DNA of 20,274 bases from NCBI GenBank assembly GCA_025360895.1, contig JANYBF010000421.1:1-20274 (forward strand), given 5' to 3'. Made by a program: the position numbers and the translations under genes. The DNA is from Verrucomicrobiota bacterium (GTDB taxonomy: Bacteria; Verrucomicrobiota; Verrucomicrobiia; Limisphaerales; JADLHS01). Each line of letters begins with the position of its first letter. Positions within the stretch are counted from its first letter, which is position 1. The notes beneath the pieces were generated by a model, which saw only the letters and a program-made list of their open reading frames with translations, searched no databases and was not told where the DNA came from. Positions 14,299 through 20,274 of the stretch are shown piece after piece.

Positions 14299-16608
14299 TT
14301 ACGGATGGCGCAGGCGGAAGTAGGTGGTTTGATCGGTCAGGGGCAAGGTGACGATCAGGTTGCCGCCCACGGGTTGTGGCACATTGGGCAAGTCGCCCCA
14401 GCCAGCCGGGAAAGCGGTGTTGGTGGATGATTGGAGATTGAAGCCACTGGCCAGCGCCGGCCACACCAGCGTCACATTGGTGCCGCTCCGCGTGATCATC
14501 AAGGTCGGGTGCGGATTGACCGTCACTGTGCCGGCCACGTAGCCGGCCGGTAATTCGTTGGCCGCCGTATCCGAGACGCCACGCAGCACCAGTTGGTCGC
14601 TCAAACTCACCGCCGAACTGCCCACCACGGTCGGCTGCAAACCGACGCGGGCCAGTTCGCGCAGACCGGCGGTAAAGCTGCTGCCGGTCGGCAGCACCAG
14701 CACCAAGCCCAGTTTCCCGGCCGGAACTTGATTGGTGTTCACATTGAAGTTCGCGCCCGTGGCCCCGCTGCCCAGATCCGCTGATACGTAGTTGAAGACG
14801 GCCGGATCAAAGCTCACGGTGAAACCCACCCCGTTTTCGTTCCCCAACGATTGCAAGGTCACTGGCAGTGTGAAGGCTAGGCCTTGAATTGCGTTGGTGC
14901 CGGTCACGCGTACTTCCCGAACCGCGTCCGGGCCCAGTGGACCGGTCGGCGACACTTCCAAAGTCGGCCCGCCCACCGCCGTCAGCGGATCCAAACCCGC
15001 AAAGTAACGCCCGGCCTGCACCCAATCCATGACGTTGATCCGACCGTCGCCTTGGGTGCCGTGCGGCGCGGCGTCCGCCCGCTGAAATTCGCCGCCCGCC
15101 GCTGGAAGGTCCAGCTTGGCCGCAAACCGTCCGGCTTGCACCCAGTCGTTGACGGTTATACTCCGGTTGCCGCCCGGCCGTGGGATCGAGTCGCCTTCGA
15201 GGTCGGTCCCGGACACGGTGACCGAGCCGCCGGTGTAGGTGGCTGCCAGGGTGAGCGCGTTTTCATCGCTCAACCCGCGCGCCATCGGCACATCACCGAA
15301 GCTGACGGGGGTGGTTATGGGTGAAACGGCCAGCGAGATGATGGCATCGAAGGTTATGCCGGCCAATAACTGGGTCCCCGGCACGAAAGTCGTTCCTGAG
15401 GGCAAGGCCAACGTTACGCCCAGCCGCCCGAGGTTGGTTTGGCTGGTGTTGACGAACAAATACGTACCGGATGGGAGGTTGCCCAGTTGCGCGCTGCTGA
15501 AGTTGAGCCGCGCAGTGGTGTAATTCAGGCTGAAGCTCAACGCGTTCTCATTCCCGTTGGCGGTAACGACGACCGGCAGGGTCACCAGGTGGCCGGACAC
15601 GATGTTGGTGCTGCCCAGGCGCACGTTCGCCGGCGGGAAGGTTACGCTCAACGTCGCGTTGCTGCTCAGCACCGGGACGGGCAAAGCCGCGTTGCCGACC
15701 GTAACGGCGTAACTGCCCGCCTGACTGACTCGCACATTGGCCAGGGTCAACGTCGCGTTGGTCGCATTGGGGAGGCTCGTCCCGTTGTACCGCCATTGGT
15801 AACTAAACGGCGGCGTACCCCCGGCCGTCACGCTAAAGTTGGCGCTCCCGCCAATCAGCACCGACTTGTTCGCCGGCGGCGTAACGATGAAGGCCGGGAT
15901 CGCCACCGGACATTTCCCCGAGCTCTCTGTGCCGTAGATCGCCTTGATTTCATTGGTCGTCAGCGCGTGGTTGTAAACGCTCACTTCATCAATTGTCCCG
16001 AGAAAGCTGTTGTCCAAGTTGTCGCCGCGTGCCCCAATCGCCGCCACCGTTGAGAACGTAAAGCCCGGATTATACGCCGCCGCCGGATACGCCACCCCGT
16101 CCACATAGAACACCACCGTGCTCCCTACTTTGGTCACGGCCACATGGTGCAAATTCGTGTCCGTAATGCTCACGCCAGGGGCGACCGCGTCGTTGCCCAC
16201 CCGGGTAAGCCCGAGGAGGCCGCTGGGATCCAAGTAGAGGCCATAGCCGCCAGAACCGTAGCCGAAGATGATGCCGATGCCGAAATTACCGTACGAAACA
16301 ACCGACGTACTGCTACGTTTTATCCAGGATTCGATGGTGAAATCCTGCAGTTGCAGGCTCAGTAGATTACCCACCAAAACCGCATCTGCGCTGCCGTCAA
16401 ACACAAACGCCTGGCTGACCCGGCCGGCACCGAATGCCGTATTGCCGACGAGCGTCCCATTGTTCCCGCCGACCTGATCCAGAGTATTGCCCTCACCCCG
16501 CCACCAACTCACCAACCCTGCGGGAGGAGCAATGCAATCAGCAGAAACATTGGCGAAAAAAACGGCGAGACTACGGCAACGAACACGACACCCACGGTGG
16601 GAAACCAC
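14299..16608 (-). CDS. LamG/Ig/cohesin-like/dockerin-like surface protein, body of a frameshifted gene
   Basis: The intact frame encodes 769 aa. Residues 30-228 form a LamG/concanavalin-like domain (GLVSWWRGEGN, FVFDG, FTIESWIK, LGTIDEVSVYNHAL). Residues 240-325 are an Ig-like domain (PPFSYQWRYNGTSL...AGSYAVTV). Two homologous cohesin-like beta-sandwiches occupy 328-466 and 563-697, both with GNEN, a LxVTL/LxLVL-LPSGTxF-type strand and a GxVTV end. Between them, 470-540 carry two dockerin-like repeats, each with NDWVQAGR or MDWVQAGR followed by LD. The C-terminal module (700-769) ends in TTYFRLRHP. No transmembrane anchor is seen. The first ~20 residues of this frame do not look like a signal peptide; a good one exists in another frame (16551-16634). 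Likely exported; function unknown. Confidence 0.8.
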   Translation of the reverse strand: MVSHRGCRVRCRSLAVFFANVSADCIAPPAGLVSWWRGEGNTLDQVGGNNGTLVGNTAFGAGRVSQAFVFDGSADAVLVGNLLSLQLQDFTIESWIKRSSTSVVSYGNFGIGIIFGYGSGGYGLYLDPSGLLGLTRVGNDAVAPGVSITDTNLHHVAVTKVGSTVVFYVDGVAYPAAAYNPGFTFSTVAAIGARGDNLDNSFLGTIDEVSVYNHALTTNEIKAIYGTESSGKCPVAIPAFIVTPPANKSVLIGGSANFSVTAGGTPPFSYQWRYNGTSLPNATNATLTLANVRVSQAGSYAVTVGNAALPVPVLSSNATLSVTFPPANVRLGSTNIVSGHLVTLPVVVTANGNENALSFSLNYTTARLNFSSAQLGNLPSGTYLFVNTSQTNLGRLGVTLALPSGTTFVPGTQLLAGITFDAIISLAVSPITTPVSFGDVPMARGLSDENALTLAATYTGGSVTVSGTDLEGDSIPRPGGNRSITVNDWVQAGRFAAKLDLPAAGGEFQRADAAPHGTQGDGRINVMDWVQAGRYFAGLDPLTAVGGPTLEVSPTGPLGPDAVREVRVTGTNAIQGLAFTLPVTLQSLGNENGVGFTVSFDPAVFNYVSADLGSGATGANFNVNTNQVPAGKLGLVLVLPTGSSFTAGLRELARVGLQPTVVGSSAVSLSDQLVLRGVSDTAANELPAGYVAGTVTVNPHPTLMITRSGTNVTLVWPALASGFNLQSSTNTAFPAGWGDLPNVPQPVGGNLIVTLPLTDQTTYFRLRHP

Positions 16609-16634
16609 TGAACTAATTTCCTGGCAGATTTCAT
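16551..16634 (-). other. Out-of-frame signal peptide of the LamG protein with T7 frameshift site
   Basis: Reading from the ATG at 16634 gives MKSARKLVQWFPTVGVVFVA and then VVSPFF. This is a basic n-region and a hydrophobic core ideal for export, but it is in a different frame from the LamG body. A run of seven T on the coding strand (A at 16556-16562 on the plus strand) lies exactly where the frames meet. One extra T, or a -1 slip, joins VVSPFF to ANVSADCIAPP, giving a plausible signal peptidase site after VSA. The real gene therefore probably spans 14299-16634. The cause could be a sequencing error, a mutation, phase variation or programmed slippage. Confidence 0.75.
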
Positions 16635-16804
16635 AGCTTGTCCGTTGAAGTTTCTTACATCCGTGCTACCGAGGTGGAGTGTGTGGTTACGCGGTCAGGA
16701 GACTCGAAACACGCCACAAAGTCAATACAAATCAAGCTTAAACCCAACTACATAGCAAAGCCCAACAAGACGAGATTCCGCTTTTTTCCAAGTCAAACGC
16801 GACG

Positions 16805-17521
16805 TTAGTGGGGGATGTAATAACGAAAAGCTGGTTTGCCGGATATATTAGCAGGCTTGCGAACGACAATGTAGCTGGCCCAACCCACAACCTGCCAGAT
16901 ACACCACATCATCATCACCCAATGTTTGATGAGGATGGAAACGGGTAGTGTCAGGGGAAAAATCAGCCGGTGGAGCCAAGAGTACAGATAGTCCGTCTTG
17001 ACCGGGTCACAGGAAAAATACTTCGCCAAGCGGTAAAACGATTGTGGACTCCAAGGCCGCGAACAATGCGTCGGGTCATCGTAAAACGAAAGGCTGCAAA
17101 ATAATTCATGGCCGAAAGGCATGCCGGGCAGTAACAAGGATCGCTCCGATGGGGCTTCCAAGTAGATCAAGCCACCCGGCTTGCAAACCCGCACGCATTC
17201 ACCGAAGAAGTCCACCGGCCGGGCGACATGTTCAATGATGTGACAAGCCATCACCAAATCAAACGAGTCATCCGCGAATGGAAGGTTCTCCTGGCTTAAG
17301 TCTGCCTTCCTGAATACGAAATTTTCCGGCAACGGCGCTTCCATCTCACAATAATCAACCCCGGAGTGCTGCAGTTCCCGCAAGCCAAGCGCCTCCGCAA
17401 TTTTCACCTGCTGAAAACCAACACACCCCACATCCAGAACCCGGCCCTGCACAGGAATTTGCCGATAAACTTCTGCTATCTGTTTTGTCGGCCACGGTTT
17501 GATTATTTGCCTGATACTCAT
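16805..17521 (-). CDS. Class I SAM-dependent methyltransferase with hydrophobic C-terminus
   Basis: The 238-aa product has SAM motif I RVLDVGCVGF (27-36), an acidic GVDYCEME segment (54-61), and the post-motif FDLVMACHIIEHV (87-99) with CKPGGLIYLEAP (113-124), characteristic of Methyltransf_11/23-type enzymes. Residues about 185-220 are strongly hydrophobic, suggesting membrane association. I chose the ATG at 17521 (MSIRQIIKPW), four bases after the stop of the kinase gene; a longer open frame overlaps the kinase and its extension is a shadow. As the last gene of the heptose operon it probably methylates a sugar nucleotide, glycan or lipid-linked intermediate. The acceptor cannot be read from the sequence. 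The 196-bp gap to the LamG frame, apart from that gene's upstream start, holds nothing recognisable. Confidence 0.85.
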   Translation of the reverse strand: MSIRQIIKPWPTKQIAEVYRQIPVQGRVLDVGCVGFQQVKIAEALGLRELQHSGVDYCEMEAPLPENFVFRKADLSQENLPFADDSFDLVMACHIIEHVARPVDFFGECVRVCKPGGLIYLEAPSERSLLLPGMPFGHELFCSLSFYDDPTHCSRPWSPQSFYRLAKYFSCDPVKTDYLYSWLHRLIFPLTLPVSILIKHWVMMMWCIWQVVGWASYIVVRKPANISGKPAFRYYIPH

Positions 17522-17525
17522 GGAC

Positions 17526-18506
17526 TCACGAAAAAATAATCTGCGAACCCGGCGCGTTGAGTTTGACGTTGAGAATCTGGCGGCCGGCAAACACCTCGCG
17601 GAGCCTCGGGTGCGCCTCGGGCGGCGCAAAAAAGAGCATGAACCCACCGCCGCCCGCGCCGAGCAATTTTCCGCCCCAGGCCCCGGCAGAGCGCCCAGCC
17701 GAGTAAATGCCATCAATCTCGGAATTGGAGATACCGACATCCAAGCTGCGTTTGGCCTCCCAGGCCTGATGCAACAATTCCCCGAACTCACGGAGCGATC
17801 GGGAGCTTACGAGAGTGGCGTAGCCTTCGTACACCATGGCCCGCATCGTCCGCAGGGCGGCCATATTCTGGTCCACGCGTTGCAATTGATGCGCCACCAC
17901 CTCCGACGCCTTGCGCGTAATGCCTGTGAACACGAGAAACAGGTGTTGCTCGAACTCCGCCAACCGGAGGGGAGAGAGCGGCACACGGTTTACGACGATG
18001 TCTTTTTCCGAACGGAACTCAACCAAGTTGAACCCGCCAAACGCCGCCAGCACCTGATCCTGGCAACCGACATTGTCCTTGAGAATATGCCGCTCGACGT
18101 GGATCGCTTTATAGGCCAGTTCCTGCGGATGGAGGAACTCACCGCGAAAAGTGTGCAACGCATGCAGCAACGAAACCGTGAACGCGGAAGACGAGCCAAG
18201 TCCGGTAAAAGCCGGCAGGTCTGCGAAGTTGTGCAACTCCACGTCGCGCTCAAAGCCGCAGAGGGTCAGGCATTCGCGAAAGACGTTGTGCTCGATGTCG
18301 CGCACCGCCCGCACCAACTCGACTTTGCGATAGGATATACGCATGGCGTAGTCAAAGAGATGGCTGAGAAAGGGGCTGGCCGTCACGTAGGAAAACTTGT
18401 CAATGGCGGTCGCCAGCACCGCTCCGCCTTCCCGCAGGAAATACTCCGGGTAATCCGTGCCGCCGCCAAAAAAGCTGATGCGTACCGGCGCGCGGGCGAT
18501 GATCAT
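17526..18506 (-). CDS. hddA: D-glycero-alpha-D-manno-heptose-7-phosphate kinase-like GHMP kinase
   Basis: A 326-aa GHMP-superfamily kinase. It starts with RAPVRISFFGGGTDYPEYF (5-23), the N-terminal signature of HddA-type heptose kinases. The ATP-binding glycine loop GLGSSSAF (102-109), an Asp in GCQDQV (147-152) and motif 3 GKLLGAGGGGFM (279-290) follow. HddA phosphorylates D-glycero-D-manno-heptose-7-phosphate at C-1 with alpha configuration, feeding GDP-heptose synthesis. Close relatives include fucokinase-like and other sugar-1-kinases, so the exact sugar is an inference supported by the adjacent HddC-like gene. Its ATG overlaps that gene's stop by 4 bases (18503-18506), and it ends 4 bases before the methyltransferase. 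Confidence 0.87.
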   Translation of the reverse strand: MIIARAPVRISFFGGGTDYPEYFLREGGAVLATAIDKFSYVTASPFLSHLFDYAMRISYRKVELVRAVRDIEHNVFRECLTLCGFERDVELHNFADLPAFTGLGSSSAFTVSLLHALHTFRGEFLHPQELAYKAIHVERHILKDNVGCQDQVLAAFGGFNLVEFRSEKDIVVNRVPLSPLRLAEFEQHLFLVFTGITRKASEVVAHQLQRVDQNMAALRTMRAMVYEGYATLVSSRSLREFGELLHQAWEAKRSLDVGISNSEIDGIYSAGRSAGAWGGKLLGAGGGGFMLFFAPPEAHPRLREVFAGRQILNVKLNAPGSQIIFS

Positions 18507-19261
18507 AACGGCGGGGAGTCAAACCAGGCCAGGTTTTCGCGAATAAAGGGATCAGCCTCCGGCAAGGTTTCGGGCGTGCCGATGTCCAAAAAGGGCGTAT
18601 CCATTGGCAAAACTTTGATCAATGCCCCGGCAGAGGTCAATGCCGGAAACACGTCCCGCTCAAGGCTCAGCGGCAGTTGCTCGGGAAACGTCCGCACCAG
18701 ATCATTGCGGAAAAGATAAACCCCGGCGCTGATCAATCCCGCCCCGGGGCGCTTCTCTTCGAAGCGCACGAGATTTCCTGACGGGTCAGTCACGAGACTG
18801 CCGTAACGACTGGTGTCCGCGACGGTGCGACCATAGATCACGCCCGCCGTGGCATCCTTGTCCAGCGCCACCGTGGCCTGTGTCAGTTCCGCAAGCGCGA
18901 AGGTATCGCCGTTGAGCACCAACCATCCGGCGGCAACTTCGCCGCTGGCGTGAACAGCATTAAGGAATCCGCCTCCGGTGCCCAATGGTTGCGGCTCGGG
19001 AATGCAGCGTACCTTCACCCCGTTGACCGGGCCCGTCGCGAAATGCCGTTCAATCACTTCCGCCAAATGGCCCGTGGAAATAAGAATGCGCCGGATGCCT
19101 TGCCCAGCCAGGTAGCGCACCAACCATTCGATACAGGGCCGGCCCTGAACGGGCGCCATGGGCTTGGGTAAATTGGGCAGCAGATGTTGAATCCGGGTGC
19201 CCAGCCCGCCGGCCAGGATGACGGCCACGATTTGGTCTGGATGGACTTTACCCAAGCGCAA
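18503..19261 (-). CDS. hddC: Sugar-1-phosphate nucleotidyltransferase, HddC-like
   Basis: The 252-aa product has the nucleotidyltransferase signature VILAGGLGTR (14-23), LPKPMAPV (31-38), GTGGGFLNA (94-102) and the metal-binding VLNGDTF (about 114-120). Its pairing with an HddA-like kinase suggests D-glycero-alpha-D-manno-heptose-1-phosphate guanylyltransferase, making GDP-heptose. Nucleotide specificity cannot be proved from sequence, and similar proteins use mannose-1-P or N-acetyl sugars. The first available start in the frame is TTG at 19261, nine bases after the epimerase stop; a later GTG (19228) would remove part of the leading strand, so TTG is preferred but uncertain. It overlaps hddA by ATGA. 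Confidence 0.85.
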   Translation of the reverse strand: MRLGKVHPDQIVAVILAGGLGTRIQHLLPNLPKPMAPVQGRPCIEWLVRYLAGQGIRRILISTGHLAEVIERHFATGPVNGVKVRCIPEPQPLGTGGGFLNAVHASGEVAAGWLVLNGDTFALAELTQATVALDKDATAGVIYGRTVADTSRYGSLVTDPSGNLVRFEEKRPGAGLISAGVYLFRNDLVRTFPEQLPLSLERDVFPALTSAGALIKVLPMDTPFLDIGTPETLPEADPFIRENLAWFDSPPL

Positions 19262-19270
19262 TCGGAGTTT

Positions 19271-20203
19271 TCAAACGTTGGCGTAAACGCTGTTGCGCAA
19301 GATCGTGTAACCCTTGATGAGTTCCCGGATGCCGCGATCCAGCGACCACTCCGGCTTGAAGCCGGCCGCCGCCACTCGCGCGTTGGATACGATATAATCG
19401 CGTTTGTCCGGGTCCTCGCCAATGGGGGCTTCAAGATAAACAAACTTCGGCAGGTGTTTCTGAATCACGGCGCAGAGTTCCAGCTTGGATAAATTGGCGT
19501 CATCCAATCCCACGTTGTAGGGCCGGCCGCGCATCGCCTCGAATTTCTCGATCCCATGGAGGAACACCCGGACGACATCCCGGATGTGGATGTAATTGCG
19601 CTTGAAGTGCCCCTCAAAAATCACCACGGCGCGATCATACACCGCACGATATACAAAATCATTTACGAGCAAATCCGTGCGCATGCGCGGGGACATGCCG
19701 AAGACCGTGGCCAGCCGGAAGCTGATGCTGTTCTCGCGGCTCAACACCGCCTCCTCGGCTTTGACCTTGGTCACGCCGTACGTGGACAGCGGGCGGAGCG
19801 GGGAGTCCTCGGTGCAGAATTTGCCCTTCTCGCCGACGCCATAGCCGCTGTTAGTGACGGGCATCAAAATGCGTTGGTCTTTCGCGGCCAGCCGGCAAAG
19901 CATTTCCACGGCTTCCTGGTTGGTGGTGCGGGTCGCGATCTGGTCCGTGTTGCAAAGCGGAACCCCCACGAGCGCGGCCAGCGGAATGACGACATCGGCC
20001 CTGGCCACCAGATTCTTCATCAACGCCTCGTCGCGGGAATCGCCGCGAACGATTTGAAACTTTTCGTGCTGGCAGCAATCCAGCAGCGTGCTTTGCTTGA
20101 AATAGAAATTATCCAGCACCGTCACCTCATGACCGAGGCCGAGCAGGGTGGGAGTGAGCACCGAACCGATGTAACCGGCGCCGCCGGTGATGAGTATTTT
20201 CAT
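19271..20203 (-). CDS. NAD-dependent epimerase/dehydratase (extended SDR) of heptose operon
   Basis: The 310-aa product has GGAGYIG (7-13), with Asp31 at the end of strand 2 favouring NAD(H). VIPLAALVGVPLC (72-84), the catalytic Tyr142xxxLys146 in STYGVTK, and FKRNYIHIRDVV (the conserved substrate-domain segment) follow. It belongs to the NDP-sugar epimerase/dehydratase group. In this operon it could epimerise, oxidise or reduce a GDP-heptose, but nothing in the sequence fixes the reaction. The ATG at 20203 is the first in frame and begins MKILITGGAG, as expected for the family. It is the most upstream complete gene of the minus-strand operon in the window; upstream DNA to 20274 is too short to interpret. 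Confidence 0.87.
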   Translation of the reverse strand: MKILITGGAGYIGSVLTPTLLGLGHEVTVLDNFYFKQSTLLDCCQHEKFQIVRGDSRDEALMKNLVARADVVIPLAALVGVPLCNTDQIATRTTNQEAVEMLCRLAAKDQRILMPVTNSGYGVGEKGKFCTEDSPLRPLSTYGVTKVKAEEAVLSRENSISFRLATVFGMSPRMRTDLLVNDFVYRAVYDRAVVIFEGHFKRNYIHIRDVVRVFLHGIEKFEAMRGRPYNVGLDDANLSKLELCAVIQKHLPKFVYLEAPIGEDPDKRDYIVSNARVAAAGFKPEWSLDRGIRELIKGYTILRNSVYANV

Positions 20204-20274
20204 TTTGTCTTTGCTTCGCGGCTGCGTTAGCCGGCCAGATTCAGTTTCGCTTCGTTTCGTTGGTCACGGTGGCC

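Noticed and set aside
17499..18719. Long plus-strand open frame (406 codons) opposite the heptose kinase
   Set aside because: It is antisense to a kinase with all GHMP motifs and to overlapping operon neighbours. Its translation is Arg/Gln/His-rich without recognisable domains, typical of a shadow in GC-rich DNA.
20227..20274. Possible C-terminus of an upstream minus-strand gene at the window edge
   Set aside because: Two frames are open to the edge for 10-15 codons. This is too short to choose a frame or infer a product.

Overview
The window looks like chromosomal DNA of a Verrucomicrobiota bacterium, probably near the Pedosphaera/Limisphaera group. I infer this from high G+C content, an almost complete lack of Shine-Dalgarno sequences before well-recognised genes, a LamG/Ig/cohesin-like/dockerin-like surface protein with a typical C-terminal module, and a GCCGTGGG-type palindromic intergenic repeat. 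No rRNA, tRNA, CRISPR array, integrase or transposase gene was seen.

Left part (1-9031), mostly housekeeping. A truncated hisG (minus strand) is divergent from parB across about 530 bp of non-coding DNA rich in dyads, including a REP/BIME-like inverted pair. Downstream of parB on the plus strand come a divergent PfkB-family kinase, peptide deformylase and an L-fucose-isomerase-like protein. A tightly overlapping trio follows: long-chain polyprenyl diphosphate synthase, ECF sigma factor and a one-TM protein. It ends at a strong intrinsic terminator, facing a convergent CvpA-family membrane protein that carries a large extra C-terminal region.

Right part (9251-20274), surface polysaccharide and cell surface. 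A GT2-like glycosyltransferase (minus) is divergent from a compact plus-strand operon: metal-binding cupin, Gfo/Idh/MocA oxidoreductase, GDP-fucose-synthase-like SDR and a zinc-ribbon C-methyltransferase of the NDP-hexose type. Facing it on the minus strand is a second operon: SDR epimerase, HddC-like nucleotidyltransferase, HddA-like heptose-7-phosphate kinase and a SAM methyltransferase. Between the operons lies a large secreted protein gene whose signal peptide is in a different frame from the body, separated by a run of seven T.

Taken together, the right half most plausibly makes a modified, possibly C-methylated, GDP-heptose-derived or deoxy sugar for a surface glycan. The heptose isomerase (GmhA), phosphatase (GmhB) and any 4,6-dehydratase are not in the window. 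The most unusual observations are the frameshifted signal peptide, the cohesin-like/dockerin-like/cohesin-like architecture, and the split sugar-modification cassette.
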